Shown here: piece after piece, positions 1-8,631 of the stretch
Layout of the letters: each line of letters begins with the position of its first letter
Position numbering within the stretch: position 1 is the stretch's first letter
DNA from: Oceanospirillum sp048268485
Lineage (GTDB): Bacteria; Pseudomonadota; Gammaproteobacteria; Pseudomonadales; Halomonadaceae
Assembly (NCBI GenBank): GCA_048268485.1
Contig: JBLWVL010000006.1
Coordinates: 67,442 to 131,441, forward strand
Direction: 5' to 3'
DNA length: 64,000 bases
Made by a program: the position numbers and the translations under genes
Notes under the pieces: generated by a model
The model's input: only the letters and a program-made list of their open reading frames with translations
Databases searched by the model: none
What the model was told of the DNA's origin: nothing

Positions 1-550
1 TCTGATAAATTTCATCATGGATCTCAACTGCACGATCGACACGTTTCTTAAATTCAGGCCAGATACTGTTTTCACCGGCGGCCTGAACCGCTACGGTTTT
101 ACCTTTTTCCTTCAGGGCCAGCAAATAACCGTAAAAATTACCCCACTCATGACGCTCAACAGCGATCAGGTTTTCCGGGTAGCGAACCTCTTCAATAAAG
201 TCATCCAGTACCCAACGGAAATCTGTACCGTGCACGTCACGGTTGCCAATTTTGATTAGGTGGCGATCAACCAGTTCATGCTCCGTATCCAACTCAATGC
301 CGGCGGCCCTGATTTGTTCAGCAGGAACAGATACGGTTTCAACCTTCTCACCAACCAAGTGGAAGCTGTTGCCATTAAACTCTCTGACATCCGCCTCCAT
401 AATGGAAGCCGGCCAAAAGTGCCCCAGCCCCCGCACAGCAATCAGCGCCAGAAGGCCAATCACCATAATCACACTGATCGCCACAGCACCGGCATTCAGC
501 CAGATCCAGGGGGATCCGCTTTTTGTCCAGTTACCCAATGATTCACGCAT
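1..550 (-). CDS. pstA: Phosphate ABC transporter permease PstA, N-terminal part (runs off the window)
   Basis: Inner-membrane permease half of the PstSCAB phosphate importer. About 183 residues are visible, read on the minus strand from an ATG at 550-548; the 3' end lies outside the window. The start is MRESLGNWTKSG, followed by one hydrophobic segment at about residues 16-40 (IWLNAGAVAISVIMVIGLLA). A long polar stretch of about 140 residues follows before any permease core appears. PstA proteins of many gammaproteobacteria carry such an insertion after the first helix (DUF3333-type). It lies 26 bp downstream of pstC in the same direction, so the two are surely co-transcribed. pstB and phoU would be expected beyond the left edge. 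Confidence 0.9.
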   Translation of the reverse strand, partial: MRESLGNWTKSGSPWIWLNAGAVAISVIMVIGLLALIAVRGLGHFWPASIMEADVREFNGNSFHLVGEKVETVSVPAEQIRAAGIELDTEHELVDRHLIKIGNRDVHGTDFRWVLDDFIEEVRYPENLIAVERHEWGNFYGYLLALKEKGKTVAVQAAGENSIWPEFKKRVDRAVEIHDEIYQ

Positions 551-576
551 AACTTTTTCCTTTCACTCCGAGTCGC

Positions 577-2862
577 TTACAGAGCACCGTATTTTTTACG
601 CAATCTCTGACGAATAACTTCTGCCAGGGTGTTCACGACAAAAGTAAACATAAAGAGCACAAATGCAGCGAGGAACAGAATCCGGTAGTGAGTACTACCC
701 ACTGCTGACTCAGGAATCTCTACCGCGATATTAGCTGCCAGTGTCCGCATCCCTTCAAAGATATTCACATCCATAATCGGGGTATTACCGGTAGCCATCA
801 GTACAATCATTGTTTCACCTACGGCACGCCCCATACCGATCATCACCGCAGAGAAAATGCCCGGACTGGCCGTTGGCAGAATCACTCGGGTCAGGGTCTG
901 CCATGGTGTTGCACCCAAGGCCAATGAGCCATAGCTCAAGTGCTTAGGTACCGCAAAGATGGCATCTTCTGTAATGGAGAATATCGTAGGAATTACAGCA
1001 AACCCCATTGCAAGGCCTACGACCAGAGCATTACGCTGATCAAAAGGAATACCCATTTCATCCGTCAGCCAGGAGCGTACATTACCGTCAAACAGGGCGA
1101 TTTCTAATGTGGAGCTCATACCCAAAGCAAGCCAGCTCACCAGAAGTACAACTGGAACCATCAGTAGTGCATGCCAGCCATCAGGTACTGCATGCCGGAT
1201 TCTGTCTGGCATCTGGGCCCAGGCAAAGCCAAAACCAACCATGCCAATCGGTAGCAGGATCAGCAGAGCAAAGACTCCCGGTAGGTTATTTTCCAGGAAG
1301 GGTGCCAGGAATAGACCTGCCAAAAAGCCCAGAATAACTGTTGGCAATGCCTCCATCAGTTCAATCACAGGCTTAATTTTGCGACGCAGTGCTGGTGCCA
1401 TAAAGTAAGCGGTATAAATAGCACCACAAATTGCCAGTGGCGTTGCCACTATCATGGCGTAGAAGGCCGCCTTCAGGGTGCCAAAAGCCAAAGGCATCAG
1501 GCTATATTTAGGTTCAAACTCGTTGTTAGAAGCCGAAGACTGCCAAGTATAGGCGGGCTCTTCATAGCTCTCATACCAGACTTTATCCCATAGTGATGTC
1601 CATGAGACCTCCGGATGTTTGTTATAAACCTCCAATGCCTGCAGCATACCGTCCTGACGTTCCAGTAAAAGATAGTCAGCACGCGGGCTGATGGCTCCGG
1701 CAACAGGTGCCGCACCCAAAACTTTTTCCGTCAGCATGGTGCGTTGAGCGGTGGTGCTATAGATGCTCAGCTGCCCTTTCTCATCAAGCATAAGAAAGCC
1801 TTTACGGCGATGTTCAGGCAACATCATCGCGACTGGAGTTCCGTCATGCTCGAAGCTGCGGATATTTTTCAGTCCCCATTCATTCTGGCCATCACGCACC
1901 AAAAACCACTGGGATAACTGACCGTTCTTATCCCCTACTAACAGAGAAATACCGCCCAATTGTAGCTTCACATCACCAATACCACTGTTCTGCTCAGTGA
2001 CTTTCAGACGAGCATTCAGTTTTGGTGTATCCATATTCCGGGTATCAACAACATCAACCGTACCTTTGTTGCTAACCATATAAATCCAGTTCTGATCAGG
2101 GCCAATCAGAATGCTATGGATATCATTCTCAACCACTGGCAATTGCAGAGGGTTGCGTTCGATGGTGATATCACCCAGCAGAGATTCTTCCTTCAGGTAC
2201 TGAACCAAATACGCTTTTTTATCGATGGATACTGCAGAAATCAGTAAGCTTGAATCTGTCTCACTAACCGCAATTTTTTTCAGGCCATTACCGGCTTCAC
2301 TAATCACCAGCGGCTCTTCGCCATACGGGTAGTCAATGCGCGGAGTAATTAAACGCTCATCATTCGGGTAGGTGATTCGGTAACGATCTTTAATCAGAAG
2401 CACACGGCCATCAGAAAGCCCCAGTGCCAGAAGCTTTTTAGACGGGCCTGATGACTGCACAGATAGCAGATCGACACCTTGTGGAATATTAAGCTGTACA
2501 CGGTCGATAACCTGACCGCTAGCAACGCTAAAGAAGATGACCTCACCAACACTGGTCAGGCGCATGGCAACCTCTGCCTGCTCTTCTGTTGCCAGATAGA
2601 GCGTTCTCGCCTCATCCGGTCGTATGGACGTTGCAGGCATCTGGTATTCAGCAACAGGTTCAACACTTGCCGACTTCATCAGAGGGATAATTTCGTATAG
2701 CAGGTAGATAAAGATCAGCAGGATCGCAATGATCACACTGACACCACCAATACCAATACCAATTTCGGCAATTTTATCTTTTAACGACCTGATTTTCCGG
2801 TGCATACGCAGTGCCGGAGTATCAAAATCTATGACGGGGGCGTTTGGGCTAGTTTCTTTCAT
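577..2862 (-). CDS. pstC: Phosphate ABC transporter permease PstC with large periplasmic domain
   Basis: Permease partner of PstA. At 761 residues it is far longer than E. coli PstC (about 320). One transmembrane helix at about residues 36-60 is followed by roughly 390 extracytoplasmic residues, then the permease core from about residue 455 (LAFGTLKAAFYAMIVATPLA) with a permease coupling loop near residue 645 (LGATPWQTLTRVILP). The extra domain repeats a [D/N]G-x-hydrophobic strand pattern at about residues 150, 264, 308, 358 and 401 (SDGRVLLI, NKGTVDVV, KNGQLSQWF, EKGQLSIY, QDGMLQALEV), which looks like beta-propeller blades. The start at 2862 has no Shine-Dalgarno sequence and falls about where transcription from the upstream Pho-box promoter would begin. 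Long PstC forms are known in Pseudomonas and Vibrio relatives. Confidence 0.94.
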   Translation of the reverse strand: MKETSPNAPVIDFDTPALRMHRKIRSLKDKIAEIGIGIGGVSVIIAILLIFIYLLYEIIPLMKSASVEPVAEYQMPATSIRPDEARTLYLATEEQAEVAMRLTSVGEVIFFSVASGQVIDRVQLNIPQGVDLLSVQSSGPSKKLLALGLSDGRVLLIKDRYRITYPNDERLITPRIDYPYGEEPLVISEAGNGLKKIAVSETDSSLLISAVSIDKKAYLVQYLKEESLLGDITIERNPLQLPVVENDIHSILIGPDQNWIYMVSNKGTVDVVDTRNMDTPKLNARLKVTEQNSGIGDVKLQLGGISLLVGDKNGQLSQWFLVRDGQNEWGLKNIRSFEHDGTPVAMMLPEHRRKGFLMLDEKGQLSIYSTTAQRTMLTEKVLGAAPVAGAISPRADYLLLERQDGMLQALEVYNKHPEVSWTSLWDKVWYESYEEPAYTWQSSASNNEFEPKYSLMPLAFGTLKAAFYAMIVATPLAICGAIYTAYFMAPALRRKIKPVIELMEALPTVILGFLAGLFLAPFLENNLPGVFALLILLPIGMVGFGFAWAQMPDRIRHAVPDGWHALLMVPVVLLVSWLALGMSSTLEIALFDGNVRSWLTDEMGIPFDQRNALVVGLAMGFAVIPTIFSITEDAIFAVPKHLSYGSLALGATPWQTLTRVILPTASPGIFSAVMIGMGRAVGETMIVLMATGNTPIMDVNIFEGMRTLAANIAVEIPESAVGSTHYRILFLAAFVLFMFTFVVNTLAEVIRQRLRKKYGAL

Positions 2863-2869
2863 AGCGGAA

Positions 2870-2903
2870 AAAATACTGCACTTATATGACAGTTGTATGA
2901 CAC
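2870..2903 (-). promoter_or_regulatory. Pho box and -10 element of pstC
   Basis: On the minus strand 2903-2886 reads GTGTCATACAACTGTCAT, matching 16 of 18 positions of the PhoB consensus (two CTGTCAT-type direct repeats, 11 bp apart). Ten bases further on is TATTTT (2875-2870), the usual Pho-box to -10 distance. It lies after the pstS terminator, so pstC-pstA has its own PhoB-dependent promoter. Confidence 0.82.
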
Positions 2904-2919
2904 CGGATAGGCGATCCAG

Positions 2920-2946
2920 AAAAAAAAAGGCAGGCTAACGCCCGCC
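2920..2946 (-). terminator. Terminator after pstS
   Basis: Minus-strand stem GGCGGGC / GCCTGCC (one G-U pair) with loop GTTA, followed by nine T. It sits 53 bp after the pstS stop and before the pstC Pho box, so it should uncouple abundant pstS mRNA from the permease genes. Confidence 0.88.
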
Positions 2947-2998
2947 CTTTTTCTGGTATATAAAGATGAACATCCTTGTCTCGTCTATCCGACCCAGA

Positions 2999-3982
2999 TT
3001 ACTGAATACCCAGAGCTTTCAGGGTTTTCTCAGCAACAGCAGCCGGAAGAGGCACATAACCATCCTTCACAACAACTTCCTGACCCTGCTTGGACATAAC
3101 CATCTTGATAAACTCACGCTCAAGCGGCTGCAGCGGCTGGTTAGGCTTCTTGTTCACATAAACGTACAGGAAGCGGGACAGCGGAAACTTACCACTGATT
3201 GCATTATCGTTATCAGCTTCGTAGTACGGCTGACCTTCTTTCTTAGCCAGAGGTACTGCTCTCACACTGGATGTTTTATAACCCATACCGGAGTAACCGA
3301 TTGCGTTAATAGAGGTACTCACAGACTGTACAACAGATGCTGAACCTGGCTGTTCATTAACACTGTTTTTGAAGTCACCCTTACACAGCGCCTTACCTTT
3401 AAAGTAACCATAGGTACCGGATACTGAGTTACGGCCGTACAACTGGATATCACGATTTGCCCAAGAGCCAGTCAGACCAAGATCTCCCCACTTCTTAGCA
3501 TCAGATGGAGCACCACACTTGCGGGTAGAAGAGAAAATTGCGTCAACCTGCTCAATGCTCAGACCTTTGATCGGGTTATCTTTGTGCACGAATACAGCCA
3601 GAGCATCGATCGCTACGGGAACCGGAACCGGCTTATAACCAAAGCGGTTCTCAAATGCCTCCAGCTCTTTATCCTTCATTTTACGGCTCATAGGCCCAAG
3701 GTTCGCTGTACCTTCAGTCAGAGCTGGTGGCGCAGTTGAAGAGCCTGCTGCCTGGATCTGAATATTTACATTAGGATAAGTACGCTTATACTCTTCTGCC
3801 CACAAAGTCATCAGGTTAGCCAGAGTATCAGAACCAACGGAAGACAGATTCCCGGAGACACCACTTGCTTTTTCATAGCTTGGCAGATTCGGATCAACTT
3901 TAGCGGCGGCATTGGCCGTAATAGCTGTAACAGTACCTGCAGCAACCAGGGAAACCGCTGCAATCATCTTCTTCATTTTCAT
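2999..3982 (-). CDS. pstS: Periplasmic phosphate-binding protein PstS
   Basis: High-affinity phosphate receptor delivering phosphate to PstC/PstA. 327 residues with a clear Sec signal peptide (MKMKKMIAAVSLVAAGTVTA, cleavage after an Ala-rich ANA/AAA site near residue 26). Phosphate-binding loops are visible: SVGSDTL near residue 51, AAGSSTAP near residue 79 and GPMSRKM near residue 97, then GRNSVSGTYGYFK in the second lobe. The start is supported by AGGAGATAACATG. It is first in the pst locus, with its own Pho box 95 bp upstream and its own terminator. Confidence 0.97.
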   Translation of the reverse strand: MKMKKMIAAVSLVAAGTVTAITANAAAKVDPNLPSYEKASGVSGNLSSVGSDTLANLMTLWAEEYKRTYPNVNIQIQAAGSSTAPPALTEGTANLGPMSRKMKDKELEAFENRFGYKPVPVPVAIDALAVFVHKDNPIKGLSIEQVDAIFSSTRKCGAPSDAKKWGDLGLTGSWANRDIQLYGRNSVSGTYGYFKGKALCKGDFKNSVNEQPGSASVVQSVSTSINAIGYSGMGYKTSSVRAVPLAKKEGQPYYEADNDNAISGKFPLSRFLYVYVNKKPNQPLQPLEREFIKMVMSKQGQEVVVKDGYVPLPAAVAEKTLKALGIQ

Positions 3983-4355
3983 GTTATCTCCTGAACATTA
4001 CGTCCGTTTTCTGTTTACCTAAATAAGGTGTGTATAACTATTTATATTGCTATGTGCTGTACTATAGGCAGGCTTTGTGACAGTTATATGAATGTCATAT
4101 TCGACAAAGAAACTCTTTTGTAACCGACAGAAGCTTCTCAATAACATCCAGGGATCGATGACAATATTGAGTCTGTAACTCATAAAAGCTCTTATCTGGC
4201 TCAGCGGTCATTGGGAATAGTGATAGTTAAAGAATTTAGTGATAGTCTGCGCCTGACAGATGAAAAATCCGTGATAGAGTCCGACACCCAGTCGGCGTAC
4301 CTGAAATTTGGTTCGATCAGACCTGGCAACATACTCAGACAAATAAGAAAAGCTA
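3983..4355. other. Divergent intergenic region pstS / yciA
   Basis: A 373-bp gap between divergent genes. The pstS side holds the Pho box at 4077-4094 and its -10. The remaining 260 bp toward yciA must hold the yciA promoter, but I see no clearly matching -35/-10 pair. No small gene is evident. Confidence 0.6.
4061..4094 (-). promoter_or_regulatory. Pho box and -10 element of pstS
   Basis: Minus strand 4094-4077 reads CATTCATATAACTGTCAC, 16 of 18 matches to the PhoB consensus. Exactly ten bases downstream is TATAGT (4066-4061), a good -10. The predicted leader is about 70 nt. The spacing is the same as in the pstC promoter. Confidence 0.86.
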
Positions 4356-4769
4356 ATGAGCAACGTCGATAATATTGAAGATATTCCTTCACCAGTAGGT
4401 GAGCTGACACTAAAGATCGCTGCGACACCTCAGGATACTAATATCTACGGTGATATCGCCGGGGGCTGGTTAGTGTCTCAGATGGATCTGGCGGCAGAGA
4501 TCAGCGCAGGCAAGCTGGCGAAAGGGCGCACCGCAACTGTAGCCATCAGCGAGATGGACTTTCTCTGCCCGGTTCGTATCGGATCAACAGTTGGCATCTA
4601 TACCCATGTTAAAGAGGTGGGCCACAGCTCGATTAGCGTTCGTGTCGAGGCCTGGATTCAGCCGCCGTTTGAAAGCGACGAGCAGGAAATGTTTAAGGTG
4701 TCTGATGCTAAGTTTGTGATGGTCGCCATTGACGGCAATGGCCGGATTCGCGCTGTACCGGAATCCTGA
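4356..4769 (+). CDS. yciA: Acyl-CoA thioesterase, YciA family
   Basis: Cytoplasmic hot-dog-fold enzyme that hydrolyses acyl-CoA esters to free acid and CoA. It is 137 residues, the normal size for a single hot-dog domain. The family segment DTNIYGDIAGGWLVSQMD near residues 27-44 carries the conserved Asn, Gly and Trp positions, followed by the central helix and TVAISEMDFLCPVRIGS with the strand pairing typical of YciA. It is a single-gene unit: divergent from pstS, with its own terminator 47 bp after the stop. The ribosome site is weak (AAGAAAAGCTAATG). Preferred chain length cannot be read from the sequence. Confidence 0.9.
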   Translation: MSNVDNIEDIPSPVGELTLKIAATPQDTNIYGDIAGGWLVSQMDLAAEISAGKLAKGRTATVAISEMDFLCPVRIGSTVGIYTHVKEVGHSSISVRVEAWIQPPFESDEQEMFKVSDAKFVMVAIDGNGRIRAVPES

Positions 4770-4815
4770 GCAGGTTTTCAGTATTAGAAAATGGAACAAT
4801 TCTATTGCGCAAAAG

Positions 4816-4850
4816 AAGAGGCTGATAAAAACCAGCCTCTTTTTTGTTTT
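4816..4850 (+). terminator. Terminator after yciA
   Basis: Perfect 9-bp stem AAGAGGCTG / CAGCCTCTT with an 8-base loop, followed by TTTTTGTTTT. The opposite strand also ends in a short T run, so it may also serve the convergent TRAP-protein gene. Confidence 0.9.
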
Positions 4851-4903
4851 TAGCAGCTCTTACTTAGACTCGTAAGGAGAGACTAGACACGTAAAGAGAA
4901 ACG

Positions 4904-6022
4904 TTATCCCTTACCTGTCATTAAACGACCGTTCAGATAAGCGTATTCAGAGATCTTCTGATAATCATCAGACAGATTACGGAAGTTTATAAAGGAGTCG
5001 TAGATGCGACGGCTCAGATCATCTTTTTGCGCTTCTTCAAATACCACTTCATCAGAAATGGTCCGCAGCTCCTGATAAACATCAGAAGGCAGCTCTCGCA
5101 GCTCAACACCGTGATCATTGACCAGCTCTTTTAGTGCCACTGCATTGCGATAAGTTACCTCATCCATCATATCCTGGTTGGCAGCACGAGTTGCGACCAT
5201 AACAACCTCCTGAAGATCATTAGGAAGTGCTTCAAACGCCGTTTTATTGATCATGCCTTCCAGTACAGAACCCGGCTCATGCCAGCCAGGGTAGTAGTAA
5301 TATTTGGCTGCTTTATAAAGGCCGAAAGCTTTATCGTTGTATGGGCCAACCCATTCTGTCGCATCGATTGCACCAGTTTGCAGCGAGGTAAACAGCTCAG
5401 ATCCCGGCAAACTAACCGCCGTACCGCCTGCTCGGTTAAGCACCTCACCGCCTAAACCTGGAATGCGCATTTTAAGGCCTTTCAGATCATCCAGTGAGTT
5501 AACTTCTTTATTGAACCAGCCCGCCATCTGCACACCAGTATTACCTACCGCAGTAGGAATCAGGTTAAATGGCTCATAAACCTCTTTCCACAGCTCAAGA
5601 CCACCACCGTAGTAGATCCAGCTAGCGATCTCTTGTGCGTTCAAGCCAAAAGGAACGGCAGCAAAAAACTGTGCAGCCGGTGCCTTACCCTTCCAGTAAT
5701 ACGAAGCACTATGTCCCATTTGTGCCGTACCTTCTGATACCGCATCAAACACGCCAAACGCAGGTACCAGTTCTCCAGCCCCATAAACCTTAATTTCCAG
5801 ACGACCGCCGCTCATTTTGGTGATCTTTTCTGCAAGACTGTTCGCTGCGGTACCTAAGCCTGGAAAGTTCTTAGGCCAGGTAGTCACCATTTTCCACTTA
5901 ATTTTTTCTTGCTTTGCGCTTGCCTGCTGTTTTTCACTGCCCGATTCAGAACCGGTACAACCTGCCAGTACAGCACCTGCTGCGCCCACACCCAGTGCGG
6001 TAACAAACTCACGACGCTTCAT
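4904..6022 (-). CDS. TRAP transporter substrate-binding protein (DctP/TakP type), Tat lipoprotein
   Basis: 372 residues. The N-terminus MKRREFVTALGVGAAGAVLA combines a twin-arginine motif with a lipobox (LAGC, Cys22), so it is probably exported folded by Tat and then lipidated. The mature part begins KIKWKMVTTWPKNFPGLG and contains PGSELFTSLQTGAIDATEW and GWHEPGSVLE, as in the TakP/2-oxo-acid and lactate-binding branch of DctP proteins. The likely ligand is a small carboxylate, by family only. No DctQ or DctM membrane subunit is adjacent, so its partners are elsewhere or it acts alone. The start is supported by AGGAG nine bases before ATG. Confidence 0.88.
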   Translation of the reverse strand: MKRREFVTALGVGAAGAVLAGCTGSESGSEKQQASAKQEKIKWKMVTTWPKNFPGLGTAANSLAEKITKMSGGRLEIKVYGAGELVPAFGVFDAVSEGTAQMGHSASYYWKGKAPAAQFFAAVPFGLNAQEIASWIYYGGGLELWKEVYEPFNLIPTAVGNTGVQMAGWFNKEVNSLDDLKGLKMRIPGLGGEVLNRAGGTAVSLPGSELFTSLQTGAIDATEWVGPYNDKAFGLYKAAKYYYYPGWHEPGSVLEGMINKTAFEALPNDLQEVVMVATRAANQDMMDEVTYRNAVALKELVNDHGVELRELPSDVYQELRTISDEVVFEEAQKDDLSRRIYDSFINFRNLSDDYQKISEYAYLNGRLMTGKG

Positions 6023-6195
6023 GCTTTTTAGCTCCTGATTTTTATTTTCTTGTTTTCATTTTTTAAGTGTATCACGACTAAAATTATCAGATTTTCAGTC
6101 AGGTTACACTATTCCGGAGTGATCAAACCCTGAATGCCTGTAAAGATCAGCAGACGATCCTGGGTCAATAGCAGTAGCTACATCTGCTGTAGCTT

Positions 6196-8412
6196 TTATA
6201 AGGCTTCCAGCTTAGCAAAGCCTGCCATTAGCCATTTTTCACCATCATCATCAAAATTCACCTGAATTCGGGCCTTTGCGCCCTGTCCTTCATAGTTCAG
6301 TACAATGCCTTCACCAAAAACAGCATGTTTAACCCTTTGTCCCACCATCAGCGCTGGCCCACCGTCACCACTGTCCAGGGCTTCAGTTGGCTTCCATTGA
6401 GACCCCGGGCGACTGCTGGTGACCGGCTTGGAGATCTGGCCGCGCAGGCGTACCTCTTCCAGCAGATGCTCAGGGATTTCACGAACGAAGCGGGAAGGCG
6501 TGTTATAGGTTTCCCGGCCGTGTAAGCGGCGCATCTCGGCATAGGTGATGTAAAGTTTCTTCATGGCACGGGTGATTCCCACATAACAGAGGCGACGCTC
6601 TTCCTGGAGCCGTGAAGGGTCTTCCATCGACATTTTATGTGGGAACAACCCTTCTTCGACACCAGCCATAAATACCAGCGGGAACTCCAGACCTTTTGCC
6701 GAATGCAGTGTCATCAGCTGTACGGCATCTTCATATTCATCTGCCTGCTGTTCACCCGCATCAAGGGCAGCCTCAGACAGGAAGCTCTGTAGCATGATCA
6801 GAGTATCCGCCCCCTCATCTTCATCTGTTTCGACGGGGTCTTCCGAAGGTGTAAAGCCCCGGGCTGCGGTAACCAGCTCTTCGAGGTTTTCTACCCGGGC
6901 CTGACCTTTTTCGCCTTTTTCCTGACGGTGAAACTCCACCAGGCCAGTGATCTCATTCACATGATCAACCAGTTCATGAAGACTGAGTTCATGGGCAGAG
7001 TCTTCCAGCTGGTCCAGCAGTGCCATAAAGCCACTTAGTGCAGATAGTGCCCGGGCGGGTAAAATTTTATTGGCAATACAATGCCCTGCAGCGTCCCACA
7101 AAGAGCAACCTTCATTACGGGCCAGTTCACGCAGTGTATCAATCGTTTTCGCACCAATACCACGGGTCGGCGTATTGATCACACGCTCAAGGGCTGCATC
7201 ATCGTTTCTGCTCTGGATCAGGCGCAGGTAGGCGAGAGAGTTTTTGATTTCCAGTCGCTCATAAAAGCGCTGCCCCCCATAAATCCGGTAGGGGGTTCCT
7301 GCACGGATCAGGGCTTCTTCCAGCACCCGCGACTGGGCATTGGAGCGATACAGAATGGCGGTTTCAGAACGGGTCCCGCCTTCCTGTACCCATTTTTCTA
7401 TGGTACTGACAATAAAGCGCGCTTCATCCTGCTCGTTAAAACCGGCATACAGGGCAATGGGTTCACCCTCATTACCCTCCGTCCAGAGCTCTTTACCCAT
7501 GCGATCAAAATTATTGGCAATCAGGCTATTAGCCGCTTCCAGAATAGTCCCGGTAGAGCGGTAATTCTGCTCCAGCCGAACCGTCTTACTACCATCAAAG
7601 TCGGTGGCAAACTGGTGGATATTTTCAACTTTTGCGCCACGCCAGCCATAGATGGACTGATCATCATCACCCACCACAGTCAGCAGATTGTTATGACCGG
7701 ATGTCAGCAGGCGTAACCATGCATACTGAATAGTATTGGTGTCCTGAAATTCATCCACCAAAATATGACGGAAGCGTTCCTGGTAATGCTTCAGCAATAA
7801 AGGATTATCCCGCAGAAGCTCATGGGCGCGCAGTAACAGCTCACCAAAATCCACCAGGCCAGTACGCTGACAGTGCTCTTCATAGAGGCTATAAAGATGA
7901 TTCATGGTGGCGGTGAAGCGGTCGCCGGTATCCATAAAGTAGCCTGCGCGGCGACCTTCATCTTTTTGGCCATTGATATATCCCTGAACCTGTCGTGGTG
8001 GCCAGCGCTCATCATCAATACCATGATCTTTCATCAGGCGCTTTATCAGGCGTAGCTGATCATCGGAGTCCAGAATCTGGAAATTTTCCGGTAACCTGGC
8101 ATCCCGCCAGTGGGTTCTTAGCAAACGGTGTGCGATACCGTGAAATGTTCCAACCCAGAAGTTACGCATGGGTAAACCCAGTAAAGCCTCCAACCGGGTC
8201 CGCATCTCTGCAGCGGCCTTGTTGGTGAAGGTTACCGACATGATACTGTGGGGGGAGATACCTTCGACCTGCACCAGCCAGCCGATCCTATGCACCAGAA
8301 CCCGGGTTTTACCACTGCCGGCGCCAGCCAAAACCAGCATATGCTGCGCCGGTGCAGTAACCGCTTCACGTTGAGCATCATTCAGGGCGTCGATAAGGTG
8401 TGTAACTTCCAT
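6196..8412 (-). CDS. uvrD: DNA helicase II UvrD
   Basis: Superfamily 1A 3'-5' helicase of nucleotide-excision and mismatch repair. 738 residues, close to E. coli UvrD (720). Visible motifs: Q-motif Gln14, Walker A GAGSGKT (30-36), motif Ia SVTFTNKAAAEM, motif II DEFQDTN near 220, motif III GDDDQSIYGWRGA near 248, motif V TLHSAKGLEF near 568 and motif VI CYVGITRAMKKLY. The C-terminal 50 residues (VKHAVFGEGIVLNYEGQG...) form the Tudor-like domain that binds RNA polymerase. It is divergent from the cyclic-di-GMP gene. No LexA box is recognisable in its 219-bp upstream gap. Confidence 0.97.
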   Translation of the reverse strand: MEVTHLIDALNDAQREAVTAPAQHMLVLAGAGSGKTRVLVHRIGWLVQVEGISPHSIMSVTFTNKAAAEMRTRLEALLGLPMRNFWVGTFHGIAHRLLRTHWRDARLPENFQILDSDDQLRLIKRLMKDHGIDDERWPPRQVQGYINGQKDEGRRAGYFMDTGDRFTATMNHLYSLYEEHCQRTGLVDFGELLLRAHELLRDNPLLLKHYQERFRHILVDEFQDTNTIQYAWLRLLTSGHNNLLTVVGDDDQSIYGWRGAKVENIHQFATDFDGSKTVRLEQNYRSTGTILEAANSLIANNFDRMGKELWTEGNEGEPIALYAGFNEQDEARFIVSTIEKWVQEGGTRSETAILYRSNAQSRVLEEALIRAGTPYRIYGGQRFYERLEIKNSLAYLRLIQSRNDDAALERVINTPTRGIGAKTIDTLRELARNEGCSLWDAAGHCIANKILPARALSALSGFMALLDQLEDSAHELSLHELVDHVNEITGLVEFHRQEKGEKGQARVENLEELVTAARGFTPSEDPVETDEDEGADTLIMLQSFLSEAALDAGEQQADEYEDAVQLMTLHSAKGLEFPLVFMAGVEEGLFPHKMSMEDPSRLQEERRLCYVGITRAMKKLYITYAEMRRLHGRETYNTPSRFVREIPEHLLEEVRLRGQISKPVTSSRPGSQWKPTEALDSGDGGPALMVGQRVKHAVFGEGIVLNYEGQGAKARIQVNFDDDGEKWLMAGFAKLEAL

Positions 8413-8631
8413 AATCTTCCAGTTATTTTGGCGAGTGATCAGGGCAAAGCTGGCATATTGCCTAGGCTGTAAGGTGATTTTTACCGTCGAGACTCTATCA
8501 CAATATGTTACTGAAAACCTTTATCAGCCTATTCTGAAGCAAAGGTGCATCTGTTATCTTTAATCATCAGAGGCTTAAGGGAATTGAGCCCACAAAACAA
8601 AAATAAGACGACACCAGAGTAATAACTAACC

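Noticed and set aside
6176..6194. Hairpin AGCTACA / TGTAGCT as the uvrD terminator
   Set aside because: The stem is real and adjacent to the uvrD stop, but the T run is on the wrong strand, so it was not listed as a terminator.
8413..8631. SOS (LexA) box upstream of uvrD
   Set aside because: I found no CTG-N10-CAG match. The closest, TACTG...CAG at about 8509, has the wrong spacing.
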